In this document: piece after piece, positions 43,806-53,412 of the stretch
Layout: each line of letters begins with the position of its first letter
How positions within the stretch are numbered: the stretch's first letter is position 1
NCBI GenBank assembly: GCA_029882975.1
Contig: JAOUJW010000002.1
Location: 62,001 to 126,000, forward strand
DNA length: 64,000 nt
Reading direction: 5' to 3'
DNA from: Gammaproteobacteria bacterium
Lineage (GTDB): Bacteria; Pseudomonadota; Gammaproteobacteria; SZUA-152
The notes under the pieces: generated by a model
What the model was told of the DNA's origin: nothing
The model's input: only the letters and a program-made list of their open reading frames with translations
Databases searched by the model: none
Program-made: the position numbers and the translations under genes

Positions 43806-45069
43806 CGTCCTCGTAATCCCCCCACCGCTTAGCCTCAAAATGCCCGCGACTGAGGGGTAATGCAACTAAAGACAACAACAGCAAAACGGAGGTAATGATA
43901 AAATAACGGGACACAATAATACCCTCACGCACCGTCACTGCCAGGTTTCGGGGTTGCGCGACGGCACCGGTCTCGCCTGTCCCCCCTTCCCCAAAAACAT
44001 TCAACTCATACTGACCGGCCTGTGGGACTTTGAAATAAGCACTGGCACTGCGAGACCCTTCACTCCAGTGCTCCCCGCCTTCATACCCGGAATAATAAGA
44101 CACCTGTTTGTTCATAGAAAACAACGGCACACCCTGGTTGAGTACCTGGATATCAAACCAGGCCCAGGCATTGTCCAGCGGAATATTCAATTCCACTGAC
44201 AGCAGTTTACCTGAATCATTCACATTGAAAGGAATGGTTTTTTCACCTGCCAGATAGTCCTCACTGGTCAAGACTGAATTTACCAATACATTGCCACTTC
44301 CAAGCATCAAAACCAGTAACAAGAAGACAATATTTACGGGTAAAAAAATCTTGGCTGCCGCAGATAAACCCGTGCTGAGAGAACCGGCGATATGGGGTTG
44401 GGCACCGTGGATTTCAGAGGGTTTTTCCGGTTTCCCTTTGAGTTTAAAAGCGGTATAAATCTCCTCGGCGGGCATGTATTCCCCCAGGGAGTATTCCAGC
44501 TCTTTATCCTTTTTCTCCTGTGTATATATATACGGCGGACAAATGGCGTCTATGAGTTGAACTTTATCCCCTCTATTTGCCACCCAAGTGAGCTCGCCTT
44601 CCACATAGTCGATTTTTGCCGTATAGCTTTCAAACACCTTAAAAGTCATATGTTTTGCACTAAAGGTAGATTTTTCGGCCGATGAGATTCTTTTGTTGGG
44701 TAAATCGCGGACACGACGAGAGAAGATAAAATGCCCACCATCCACCTCAATCCAGGCGTAACCGTGAGTAGGGGAAAAAATAGAATACTCATACCAGATG
44801 GAATCGTGTGAGCTGTACTTAATCACCCCAATAACCGTAAACTTCACCCCTTTGATTTTTCCAGTGGACCCCAAAGGAATCAACAAAGGCGCTTTTTGCG
44901 CGGTGTATTGTTTCAGAACTTTATATTCGTCTTTAGCATCCAATACACTACCGCAGTAACCGCAGGAAATGGACTCAACCCGGTGGCCACCGTGCAATTC
45001 CAGAGGGGCACCGCATTGCGTGCAGTTGATGGATTTGAGGTTTTTCGACGCTCGAGTGGATAAGCTCAC
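43795..45069 (-). CDS. DUF4178 protein with zinc ribbon and two membrane helices
   Basis: 424 residues. The N-terminus has a four-Cys zinc ribbon (CTQCGAPLEL...CGYCG). A DUF4178 domain follows (GKIKGVKFTVIGVIKYSSHDSIWYEY, then HGYAWIEVDGGHFIFSR). A transmembrane helix lies near 243-265, an extracytoplasmic beta domain of about 120 residues comes after, then a second helix near 390-410 and a short acidic tail (GDYEDDDD). The topology is cytoplasmic ribbon and DUF4178 with a periplasmic sandwich. The start overlaps the stop of the other DUF4178 gene by four bases. DUF4178 is of unknown activity and usually accompanies DUF350 and spermidine-synthase-like proteins. Confidence 0.9.
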   Translation of the reverse strand: MSLSTRASKNLKSINCTQCGAPLELHGGHRVESISCGYCGSVLDAKDEYKVLKQYTAQKAPLLIPLGSTGKIKGVKFTVIGVIKYSSHDSIWYEYSIFSPTHGYAWIEVDGGHFIFSRRVRDLPNKRISSAEKSTFSAKHMTFKVFESYTAKIDYVEGELTWVANRGDKVQLIDAICPPYIYTQEKKDKELEYSLGEYMPAEEIYTAFKLKGKPEKPSEIHGAQPHIAGSLSTGLSAAAKIFLPVNIVFLLLVLMLGSGNVLVNSVLTSEDYLAGEKTIPFNVNDSGKLLSVELNIPLDNAWAWFDIQVLNQGVPLFSMNKQVSYYSGYEGGEHWSEGSRSASAYFKVPQAGQYELNVFGEGGTGETGAVAQPRNLAVTVREGIIVSRYFIITSVLLLLSLVALPLSRGHFEAKRWGDYEDDDD

Positions 45070-45689
45070 CGGTTAACCCCATCATATCCGAGCGGTTTAA
45101 TATCAAAGGGGTCAATCCAACTACCTTTAAACAACAAAGAGTCATCACCAAAACATTCCAGCGTGAATAGCACGCCATTATGTCCGGACAAATGGGCATA
45201 GTCGTGTTCGTCTCCCGGAAAAATCACCTCAGGTAACTGCCCTTCCAAAGCGACGCATTTACAACTGTTCTTTTCCGTCACCAGCAAATTCTGCGCATCC
45301 AGATTGATGCTTGCACCCACTTCCAAACTATCACAGGATGGAACCGGTGATTTGAGTGTCATGGGGGATTCAATGGCGATGTCGCCTTCGTCCACACTCA
45401 CCCACATACCTACACCGCGGGAATTGACCACCCACCATTCGTCCCAATAACCACCGCCATAGTCGAACTGAACCCGTCCATAGGTTTCAAAAGTCATGGA
45501 ACGGTAACGATAGGTTTGGCCCACGCTGAACAGACTGGGTTGCTCAATGACGACAGACTTCACGCCGGCGTGTTTCACGGCATTGTCTTCCAGAAACAAC
45601 GAAGTTTTACAACTGGAACACACCAGCAGTTTGGCAAATTGCATTTGTTCGGGTGCCGGTGCTCCGCAAACCGGGCAGTTCAATGCCAT
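45066..45689 (-). CDS. Soluble DUF4178 protein with zinc ribbon
   Basis: 207 residues. It opens with a zinc ribbon (CPVCGAPAP...CSSCK), followed by a single DUF4178 domain (FSVGQTYRYRSMTFETYGRVQFDY, then WDEWWVVNSRGVGMWVSVDEGD). No membrane helix, so it is the cytoplasmic companion of the larger DUF4178 protein that begins inside its stop codon (ATGA overlap). The pair suggests a heteromeric complex. Confidence 0.9.
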   Translation of the reverse strand: MALNCPVCGAPAPEQMQFAKLLVCSSCKTSLFLEDNAVKHAGVKSVVIEQPSLFSVGQTYRYRSMTFETYGRVQFDYGGGYWDEWWVVNSRGVGMWVSVDEGDIAIESPMTLKSPVPSCDSLEVGASINLDAQNLLVTEKNSCKCVALEGQLPEVIFPGDEHDYAHLSGHNGVLFTLECFGDDSLLFKGSWIDPFDIKPLGYDGVNR

Positions 45690-45775
45690 TATGTTTTTAT
45701 CCTTAATGGGTTGGGCGGCTTAGAGGCTTAGTGGCTTAGTCCACCACAATGATCACCCTTGCTTCTACGCACAGC

Positions 45776-46786
45776 TTATTTTGCCAGCTTATTACCACAC
45801 TCGGAACAAAATTTGGAAGTTTCTTCATTAATGTGGTTGCATTCCATACAACGGATCATAATCTTCGGTGCTTGCGGTGCTCCTTGTGCCGTTCCTTGCG
45901 CTCCGCCTTGCGGCTGTTGCCCGGTGAGAGCTCCGGCCATCGCCGTTCCCACTGCCATACCCACACCGGCACCCACACCAGCCCCGGCCAAACTGCCCCC
46001 GTCACCACCGGATTTGGCGAAATCGGAAATGGAATTGGCCGCCTGAAATTTAGTGTAGTCATCCAAATTACCTACGGCAACCATACCCGCGCGTTGATCC
46101 AGTACTTTTTCCACCTCCGGCGGCACAGACACGTTGATAACAAAAAATTTCTCCAAGCTCAGCCCGAAATCTTTGAAAACCGGTTGTACAGCCGGCTTTA
46201 GTGCTGTAGAAAACTCGTTAAGATTAGCGGCGTAATCCAAAAAAGGAATTTTGGATTCCGCAATAAAGTCGGTAAAACCGCTAATAATCGCGGCTCTTAG
46301 TTGATCCTCAATTTCCGAGACCTTGAATTCTTGGTCCGTACCACTGACATCTTTCATCAGCTTCACCGGGTCATCTACGCGCATGGAGTAATTTCCAAAA
46401 GCGCGAATGCGTAACATCCCGAATTCGGGATCACGCAAGGTAATGGGATTTGGAGTGCCCCATTTCACATCGGTAAACTGGCGCATATTGAAAAAATAGA
46501 CCTCGGATTTAAAAGGCGTATTAAATCCGTGAGTCCAGTGTTGCAGCGTAGACATGACCGGCATGCTTTCAGTGGTTAATTTATAGTGACCCGGAGCATA
46601 AACATCCGCTATCTTGCCCTTATAAACAAACACTGCAGCCTGTGACTCTCGCACAATGAGAGAGGAGCCCATTTGAATTTCTTTGTTGTATGTAGGAAAT
46701 CGGTAAACCAGGGTTTCGTCCGAGTCGTCATCGGTCCACTCGATGACGTCAATAAATTCACCCATTATTTTGTCAAATAAACCCAT
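45776..46786 (-). CDS. SPFH/band-7 domain protein with zinc ribbon (YdjI-like)
   Basis: 336 residues; GGAGGG lies upstream of ATG 46786. SPFH-type core from SSLIVRESQAAVFVYKGKIADVYAPGHYKL to 'GLSLEKFFVINVSVPPEVEKVLDQRAGM'. A Gly/Ala-rich low-complexity linker (GAGVGAGVGMAVGTAMAGAL) could insert in membrane, and the end has a CxxC...CxxC zinc ribbon (CMECNHINEETSKFCSECG). This order is that of the virion-core-like/YdjI group. SPFH proteins scaffold membrane microdomains. Here it sits directly before the DUF4178 pair (86 bp) on the same strand. Confidence 0.9.
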   Translation of the reverse strand: MGLFDKIMGEFIDVIEWTDDDSDETLVYRFPTYNKEIQMGSSLIVRESQAAVFVYKGKIADVYAPGHYKLTTESMPVMSTLQHWTHGFNTPFKSEVYFFNMRQFTDVKWGTPNPITLRDPEFGMLRIRAFGNYSMRVDDPVKLMKDVSGTDQEFKVSEIEDQLRAAIISGFTDFIAESKIPFLDYAANLNEFSTALKPAVQPVFKDFGLSLEKFFVINVSVPPEVEKVLDQRAGMVAVGNLDDYTKFQAANSISDFAKSGGDGGSLAGAGVGAGVGMAVGTAMAGALTGQQPQGGAQGTAQGAPQAPKIMIRCMECNHINEETSKFCSECGNKLAK

Positions 46787-46871
46787 TTTCCGGCCCTCCG
46801 GTTTTTCTATTTACATGATATTCAAATGAACTTCGAAGATTTGATAAAAATTTTCGGTTTAAGTTCCCGTT

Positions 46872-47621
46872 TCACGTTCGCTGCAACAACTCTTGTGCCG
46901 TAGCGTCCCTTTGCAGCTGTTGCAGCTCCTGCCGCTGGAGCACATCTTTTACCGCTTTTTTAAAAAAACTGTGCAAAGCACTTTTTAAATGATGTAACAC
47001 TTGCTTACTGTGTATTTGGTTCAACACACTGTACACGGCCAAGGCGTAGGTAATGTCATATTGGGACAAATAAGCCGCCCTGTCATTGGACGGACCTTGG
47101 CAAGAGCCACAAGATGTCACGCGGACATTAAAAGCACTATTAGCAAACATAATGCCGAAACCCATATAGACTGCCAACACTTCTGTCGTGTGAGGCCAAT
47201 TTTCTTCACCTCCGGGGGGTAATTCCTTCGCCTGACTGCCCTGATACATTGCCAAGGCGTGAGCAAGTGAGGCGATCAAGGCTTGTGGATTGGTTAGCTG
47301 TATGGGATTGTAGGGCACAGGTAAGACAAGATCGGGATTATTCAGGTTCCCATCCCATTGCAGAGGCGGGGCATTTTCCATTTGCTGCAAGGGAACAAGC
47401 TGTAACGGCCAATGGTTCATCCCAGCGTACTCTGACACTTTGGAGAATATCAATGCCGCCATAGCATCGGGGGAATTTTCTTGCCCAGGAAAATAATCGT
47501 TAGACGGAAAGATAAGACGAGGATTTAACAAATCGTTGAGGTTGTGCTGCGCCCAGGCGTATATATCAAACAGCCACGACACCGTTTCTTCATCTAATAT
47601 GGGGCGGGAGCTCCAAAACAT
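46872..47621 (-). CDS. Uncharacterised protein with CGSC motif near the SPFH gene
   Basis: 249 residues from ATG 47621 (AGGAGG six bases upstream); TTG 47627 is in frame but lies inside that site. No signal or clear membrane helix. A conserved-looking block 'HTTEVLAVYMGFGIMFANSAFNVR' is followed by CGSC and a C-terminal Gln/Arg-rich coiled segment (VLQRQELQQLQRDATAQELLQ). Helical repeats with LAHALAMYQ resemble metal-dependent scaffolds, but no HExxH is present. Same strand as the SPFH operon and probably first in it. Function unknown. Confidence 0.75.
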   Translation of the reverse strand: MFWSSRPILDEETVSWLFDIYAWAQHNLNDLLNPRLIFPSNDYFPGQENSPDAMAALIFSKVSEYAGMNHWPLQLVPLQQMENAPPLQWDGNLNNPDLVLPVPYNPIQLTNPQALIASLAHALAMYQGSQAKELPPGGEENWPHTTEVLAVYMGFGIMFANSAFNVRVTSCGSCQGPSNDRAAYLSQYDITYALAVYSVLNQIHSKQVLHHLKSALHSFFKKAVKDVLQRQELQQLQRDATAQELLQRT

Positions 47622-47690
47622 AAGCAACCTCCTGATTCAAAATCGGCAGTCACTATAACATTGTCTTAAAGGAAATACACCAGAGCCCGC

Positions 47691-48281
47691 CTACATATTA
47701 GCCACAAAGGTCCCCCACTCAGGATGCATCAGAAACTTGCCGGATTGTATACCCTCGTCATAGCGCCGTAAAAAATCCGCCAGGTTGTCACCCAGCAGAG
47801 GACGAGGCTCGTCATTATGGATAAACTCGATGATCTGACCTTCCTGACCTTCATAGCCGGGATGCATATCCAAGCAGTAATGATCACCAGACACCTGAAA
47901 CGCAAAGGGAATCCAACGCGGATGCCACCAAATGCTACGCACTGGCCCATCGTCCTCACCTTCGACCCGCATTTCGTAGTGACTGTCGTACATGTTTTTC
48001 AGCATAAGCCAGGTTTTGCGTATATTCTCCAGTGGCATCAACTCAAATCCGTCGGGGAAAAGGGCGCAATCTTCCGCCTGTCCGTTGGCCAATTGATATA
48101 ACTGTCGAAATTGCATCGGCAGCCGCACACCAATCAAGCGTTCCAGGTCATCCAACATGGAACTGGTAGCTGGTGCTCGCAAACTGTAGGCAATTTTGGG
48201 GTAATGGATTTTGCAAAACCCAATGATGGAGTCAAAATATTGTTTAATACTTTCAGTATCAGGGAGCTGATTGTTATTCAT
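47691..48281 (-). CDS. SMI1/KNR4 family protein
   Basis: 196 residues. The SMI1/KNR4 signature is clear: LDDLERLIGVRLPMQFRQLYQLANGQ near residue 45, then FELMPLENI, WIPFAFQVSGDHYCLDMHPGYEGQEGQIIEFIHND and LADFLRRYDEGI. In bacteria the fold is frequent as an immunity protein against polymorphic toxins, but stand-alone members beside housekeeping genes also occur. No toxin gene is visible nearby. A 12-bp direct duplication (GCTCGTGTAGTT) sits in its upstream region at about 48289-48312. Confidence 0.92.
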   Translation of the reverse strand: MNNNQLPDTESIKQYFDSIIGFCKIHYPKIAYSLRAPATSSMLDDLERLIGVRLPMQFRQLYQLANGQAEDCALFPDGFELMPLENIRKTWLMLKNMYDSHYEMRVEGEDDGPVRSIWWHPRWIPFAFQVSGDHYCLDMHPGYEGQEGQIIEFIHNDEPRPLLGDNLADFLRRYDEGIQSGKFLMHPEWGTFVANM

Positions 48282-48414
48282 AGCGGCTCTCGTGTAGTTG
48301 CTCGTGTAGTTACCCGTCTCACGAGAGCCAATTGCAAAATTCAGGCCTAGGGCCTATAGTCGTAATGTGAACTAAGTCACAGAAATCAAACGCGATATTT
48401 CAAAACAGCAACGG

Positions 48415-51400
48415 CTAGCCTGGGGTGGTTGCTGTGGCAGACCTGGTCTTCCTTCCAGTAAACATATGTTTAATGTCATAGCCCGCTGCCAACACCGCCG
48501 GTATGGAAACCAGCGTGACCGCTGTGGCAAAGACCAAACCCCAGGACAAAGCCAATGCCATGGGCGAAACAAAGGGATCCATGCCGCCCCATCCATACGC
48601 CGTAGGCAATAAACCCACCACTGTAGTGGTTGCCGTTAACAATACAGCCCGCAAGCGCCGCCGGCCTGCCAGCACGATGGCCTCATGAGGCTCTATGCCA
48701 CTTTGCACTGACCGTTGGATAAATACCAACAATATCAGAGCACTATTCACCACCACCCCTGTAAGCGCCACCATACCCAACATGGACATAAAAGATAAAG
48801 GCATGGGCTTCCAAAACATATCGTGCATATAAAAGCTAATTACTATACCAATGGCGCCAAATGGGATGGCCAGCATCACAATAACGGGATACGTCATATT
48901 GTTAAACTGTATGGCGAGGATAAAGAAAATACCGATCAAAGCAAAACTAAAAGCAACTACCAGACTAATCAGCGATTCCTTGTTTTGTTCTTCCTCGCCA
49001 CCATAATTTACTGACACCTTATCTGTCAGATCTCCCAACCATTGCGCCTGCTCAGTTCGCACTTTTTTGTTGAGTTCAATGCTGGTAATTTTGTCCGAAT
49101 CAATGTCCGCCACCACATTGACTATGCGTATCCCTTCTTTGTGCCGGATGGTAGTAAAACCCGGTTTTTGTTCAAAACGGGCAATTTTGTAGAGAGGCAC
49201 CAAACCGTCGCGATTGTTGGGAATCAATATACGTTTCAATTGGCCCAATTGATCTACCTTACCATCGGGATATCGAATGGTGACGTCCAGCTCCTCCGTA
49301 CCGTGACGCACTGTTGACACCACCAGTCCGCCGGAAGCCGCGCGAATGTGACGGGACGCTGTCGCCAAATCAATACCCGCATAGGTAGCCAGCTTACGAT
49401 TCAGAGAAACGTGTAACTCGTTATCACCCCGCTTTAAACCGCTGTCAATACCGGCCACTCCAGGTATGGTCTGGAGAAAATCCATGAGGCGTTGAGCAGC
49501 CGCTTCACTGGCCTTATTGTCGTAACTGGAAATTTCCGCTTCCAATGCACGCCCCAATGGTGGACCGGGACGGATTTCGGTAAAGTTAATTTCCAATTTC
49601 GGATATTTAGCAATAATAACTTTGGCGAGACGATGCATTTCCAACAAAGCGTCATGGTCAGGCCGTCCAATGGCCGGCGTGTAAATTGCCCGCAGTTGGC
49701 CATAGCGGCTTCCACGCATGGTCAGAGGGTCGCCTTGATCAATGGATACATCTCCACTTTTTATGACAGTGGCTTCAAGAAAGGTATGATCAATATTGGC
49801 TTTGATATCGGCATCGATTTGACGCAAATAACTGTGCATTTTTTGTAAGCTGGTACCCGGCGGTGCGGTCACCCGCACCACGTATTCCTCCACCCCTGCC
49901 GGTGGAAAAAGTTGAAACGGTAAGGTCTTCGCCAGCATTAGCGCTGCCACCAAGCAGGCAAAAGACAGGAACACCGTAATCCAGCGGTGCGCCACCGCCT
50001 TGGTCAACACCCAGGTATACATTCTATCCAACGCCAGCAACCAAGCACGTTCCGGCGGATGTTTGTCTGGATTCGTCACAAAAGCGACATGGCTGGGCAA
50101 AATCAAAAACGATTGCAGCCAGGACAACAACAGCAAGGTAATCACAACAATGGGAATGGCAATGATGAATTTGCCGATTAATCCTGACATAAACATCATG
50201 GGGATAAAGGCCGCCACGGTGGTCAGGATGGTAGTAGTCACCGGCCCCAGCAAATCCACGGCTCCCCGCACGGCGGCATCCTCGGGATGCATGCCTTGCT
50301 CCATATGGTAGGTAATGTTTTCACCCACAATAATGGCATCGTCCACGAGCATACCCAGTACCATGATAAACCCCATCATGGAAATCATGTTCAACGTAAC
50401 ACCGGAGGCGTACAAGATAAACAAACCGCTAAGGAAAATAATGGGCAAACCCAAGGTGGTGGTCAAAGCAACGGATATGCGCAAAAACAACAACAAGGAC
50501 ACAAATACCAACACCAATCCCACAATACCGTTGTTAGTCAACACTCCAAGACGCATACGGGCAAAGCGGGAAAAATCCTGAAACGGGGTGACACTCACAT
50601 CGCCGTATCGATCTGGCACAGTTAAAATATAGTCTCGCACGGAATTTACAGTATTGATGATGTCCGCATCGGATTTTTTTAACACCATCAGGGAGAAACC
50701 CGGTTTTCCTCCCACACCGTGTAAGGTTTGCGGCTCCACTAAGGTTTCCTGAACGTCGGCCACATCTCCTAAACGCAGCAGATCACCACGTTCATTAGCA
50801 CGTAACACCAGTTTTTCCGCATCTTTGGCACTACGGAACTCTCCCACTACACGCACCACTGCCTGCCCTTCTTTGGTATCGATATCACCACCCGGTACGT
50901 TTAAATTCCAACCCCGTAGTGCCCGTTCAATCTCACCGGTGGAAATACGCTCCTGGGCCATCCGCTCGGGCTTAACCACAACACGAATTTCCGCTTTACG
51001 GTCTCCCAACACCATAACCTGCGCCACCCCCGGCACGGTCAGCAGATCATCTTTGATCTTATCCCCCAGGCGTTTGAGCTCCAGGTCCCCCAAGGGGGCA
51101 GATATAGCCAGACGCATAATAGGAAACACCGAACCGTCGACCTCTGTGACCACCGGATCATTGGGAAGATCGGCGGGCAACCGAGCCTTGTTTACGGCCA
51201 AGGTCACTTCGTTAGCAATACGGTCCCGATTGCCGGCATCAGGGTCTAACTCCAGGGTTATGCGGCCGGAGCCGGGAAACGACATGGAAATCATTTTATC
51301 GATTCCACCCAGGAGGCGCAGCTGTTGCTCAATAGGCGTGACTACCAGTTGCTCCACTTCTTTGGGAGAAGCACCGGGGTATATAGCTTCTACCTGGATA

Positions 51401-51531
51401 CGATCCAGACTAACATTGGGAAAAGCTTCACGATTAATAGCGAACATGGCATACAATCCCAAACCCAATAGGAAAATGGACACCAGGTTAACCACCAGCG
51501 CACGACGCACCAGAAATTGTATTATTTTCAT
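48415..51531 (-). CDS. RND-family efflux permease (second system)
   Basis: 1038 residues with the AcrB/HAE two-fold arrangement. Helix 4 has GMLVDDAIIVGENI, retaining both proton-relay aspartates, unlike the RND pump at 16123 (VDN). It starts without cytoplasmic extension (MKIIQFLVRRALVVNLVSIFLL), and the end is a short Arg/Thr tail. It is preceded on the same strand, 12 bp away, by a TolC-type gene. No membrane fusion protein gene is in this operon, so an adaptor must come from elsewhere. Heavy-metal motifs are absent; the substrate class is not readable. Confidence 0.93.
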   Translation of the reverse strand: MKIIQFLVRRALVVNLVSIFLLGLGLYAMFAINREAFPNVSLDRIQVEAIYPGASPKEVEQLVVTPIEQQLRLLGGIDKMISMSFPGSGRITLELDPDAGNRDRIANEVTLAVNKARLPADLPNDPVVTEVDGSVFPIMRLAISAPLGDLELKRLGDKIKDDLLTVPGVAQVMVLGDRKAEIRVVVKPERMAQERISTGEIERALRGWNLNVPGGDIDTKEGQAVVRVVGEFRSAKDAEKLVLRANERGDLLRLGDVADVQETLVEPQTLHGVGGKPGFSLMVLKKSDADIINTVNSVRDYILTVPDRYGDVSVTPFQDFSRFARMRLGVLTNNGIVGLVLVFVSLLLFLRISVALTTTLGLPIIFLSGLFILYASGVTLNMISMMGFIMVLGMLVDDAIIVGENITYHMEQGMHPEDAAVRGAVDLLGPVTTTILTTVAAFIPMMFMSGLIGKFIIAIPIVVITLLLLSWLQSFLILPSHVAFVTNPDKHPPERAWLLALDRMYTWVLTKAVAHRWITVFLSFACLVAALMLAKTLPFQLFPPAGVEEYVVRVTAPPGTSLQKMHSYLRQIDADIKANIDHTFLEATVIKSGDVSIDQGDPLTMRGSRYGQLRAIYTPAIGRPDHDALLEMHRLAKVIIAKYPKLEINFTEIRPGPPLGRALEAEISSYDNKASEAAAQRLMDFLQTIPGVAGIDSGLKRGDNELHVSLNRKLATYAGIDLATASRHIRAASGGLVVSTVRHGTEELDVTIRYPDGKVDQLGQLKRILIPNNRDGLVPLYKIARFEQKPGFTTIRHKEGIRIVNVVADIDSDKITSIELNKKVRTEQAQWLGDLTDKVSVNYGGEEEQNKESLISLVVAFSFALIGIFFILAIQFNNMTYPVIVMLAIPFGAIGIVISFYMHDMFWKPMPLSFMSMLGMVALTGVVVNSALILLVFIQRSVQSGIEPHEAIVLAGRRRLRAVLLTATTTVVGLLPTAYGWGGMDPFVSPMALALSWGLVFATAVTLVSIPAVLAAGYDIKHMFTGRKTRSATATTPG

Positions 51532-51543
51532 TAAAAATAGACT

Positions 51544-52965
51544 CTAAGATAAATCAAGTTTGGGTAATTCTATATTTTTCCAAATAGAACCACGCAATAA
51601 ATATAGTTGGTACATCCCGCGGATAAACTCCAGGCGCTGTAACACCACATTAAGTTCAGCAGTAGCCAGTTGGTTTTCAAACTGAATAACTCGGTCGATA
51701 TCTATGCGGCCCTTTCGGTATCGTCGGTCGGCATCATCCAGTTTTTTGCGTTCACTCGCAGCGCTGTTTTCAAAAGCCTGTAGAGATTCCCGTATGGCTT
51801 TTATTTGTGCCAGTAAAGCTGCCGTCCCATAATGCAAGTCTTCCAGCACCTGCTTACGTTGTTCCTTTATCGCGCCATGCTCATATTGCGATTGGCGGAT
51901 AGCAGCATCAAGGCCGGATTTATCCAATCCGCTACGGTATTCCACGCTAACGCCGCCAAGCAATTCAGAACTGTCCCGCTCCCCTAATGGGGTACTGCCT
52001 TTACTCATTTGGTTTCCCAAATGCAGCACCAAGTCCATCCGATCCTTTCGAACTTCCTGTTGCCGGGTAATTATATTTTCCACGGATTCCAAACGTGTAT
52101 CCACTAAGTGTAATGTGGGTGAATACTGTTTTACCTGATCCGTGATTGCTGAAAAATCCAATTCGGACAGTGACACTTTATCCGTGTACGCCAAGTTCAA
52201 CACATCATCCCAACCGCGCCCCATTAAACGGTTCAGTGTAATGAGTTGCTGCACCCAGGCCAATTCCAGTATTTTCATTTGTGCCTGCTGACTGTCCAGT
52301 TGCGCCACCACCTGTAAGCGGTCTTTGTTTTCCGCAATTCCCAGATTCAGACGACTGCGGGTAAACTGTTCCAGCCGCTGGGTTCGCTGCAAGGCCAGAT
52401 TCATATTATCCATACGGCTTTTGGTAGCCACGGCATCAAAAAATACCGCAATGACACGTTCAGCAATCGTATCGTACTTCACTTGCCGATCCGCCTTAGC
52501 CAGATCTACACTTAAATCCGCATCTTTAAGATCCAAAGCGTAGTCCGGAGCACCGGCACCTTGCTGCAGGGGACGACGATAGTTCAGGTCCACCCGGTTG
52601 CTGTTTAGGGGATTGGGTTGTAACGGGGAATCGGAATCTTCCCGTTGATAGCCACCGGACACGGAAAGCTCTCCACCGGATTGCAGCTGCCGCTGCACCC
52701 CACCTCCAAGTTCCAAACGCTGTACACTGTCACCAAAAAATGACAAATCTTTGGCTAATCCTGCTTGGGCTTGCAATTGCCAACCCAGGCGGCTCTTCAC
52801 TTTAATAGCATTTTGATAGGCTTTTTCCACCTGATAGGAAGCCGTTTTCAATGCCGGATAATGATGCACTACAGCCTGCAGCACCTGCTCCAAAGTCATG
52901 TCAGCGGCCTGAGCTGTCCCGGAAGCAGCAAATACTCCAGCCAATACAATTGTGCGTAAACTCAA
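51544..52965 (-). CDS. TolC-family outer-membrane efflux protein
   Basis: 473 residues starting at TTG 52965, supported by AAAGGGGA six bases upstream. A signal peptide (to about residue 20, GTAQA-AD) is followed by MTLEQVLQAVVHHYPALKTASYQVEKA, the OEP helix 1. Two internal helix-barrel repeats are seen (PDYALDLKDADLSVDLAKADRQ; DAAIRQSQYEHGAIKEQRKQ). No lipobox Cys. It should form the trimeric exit channel for the adjacent RND pump and perhaps for the adaptor/pump pair at 15053. Confidence 0.9.
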   Translation of the reverse strand: MSLRTIVLAGVFAASGTAQAADMTLEQVLQAVVHHYPALKTASYQVEKAYQNAIKVKSRLGWQLQAQAGLAKDLSFFGDSVQRLELGGGVQRQLQSGGELSVSGGYQREDSDSPLQPNPLNSNRVDLNYRRPLQQGAGAPDYALDLKDADLSVDLAKADRQVKYDTIAERVIAVFFDAVATKSRMDNMNLALQRTQRLEQFTRSRLNLGIAENKDRLQVVAQLDSQQAQMKILELAWVQQLITLNRLMGRGWDDVLNLAYTDKVSLSELDFSAITDQVKQYSPTLHLVDTRLESVENIITRQQEVRKDRMDLVLHLGNQMSKGSTPLGERDSSELLGGVSVEYRSGLDKSGLDAAIRQSQYEHGAIKEQRKQVLEDLHYGTAALLAQIKAIRESLQAFENSAASERKKLDDADRRYRKGRIDIDRVIQFENQLATAELNVVLQRLEFIRGMYQLYLLRGSIWKNIELPKLDLS

Positions 52966-53412
52966 ATTCTATCCCCTTTGCCTTGTACAACCGGCCAATA
53001 TCAACCCATACTAACTAGCATACTAAGGCACAAAGCGCAAAACCGAACACTATTTCAAACGGAAAATATAACAATGAAACTATGGATTTACAATTGGACT
53101 ATCCACAATGAGATAGGCAGCTGTATTTGTGAAACATTGTAAAGCTTCGCCCTGCCCCCCCCCCCGAGACACCCGTTATAGTAAGTGCCGATTCAATATC
53201 CCCAAGACTGCACCGTCCTCAACAAATTTGGAGCGCAACTTGCTTTGAAACAACTTGCATCGGGACATCCTGATCAAACTACATACAAAGTCTACATGAC
53301 TTTTATTTCAACTGGCACTTATAAATTCCAGGTCTATAGTTAGATAGACACCCGAGAGGCGGTTTTCGATCTGACCTCTCCTGCTGCGAATATTTTCCGG
53401 AGGAATCAGTTA
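52966..53412. other. Non-coding divergent region with a C11 tract
   Basis: 447 bp between the tolC-type and histone-like genes. It holds a run of eleven C (53155-53165), a GAGAGG/CCTCTC inverted repeat near 53352-53384, and the strong ribosome site GGAGGA before 53413. The promoters of both genes must lie here. No coding frame is convincing. Confidence 0.5.
53155..53165. repeat. Homopolymer of eleven C
   Basis: An uninterrupted C11 run, about 190 bp upstream of the TolC-type start and 250 bp upstream of the histone-like start. Such tracts can slip during replication or be misread in sequencing. Confidence 0.9.
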
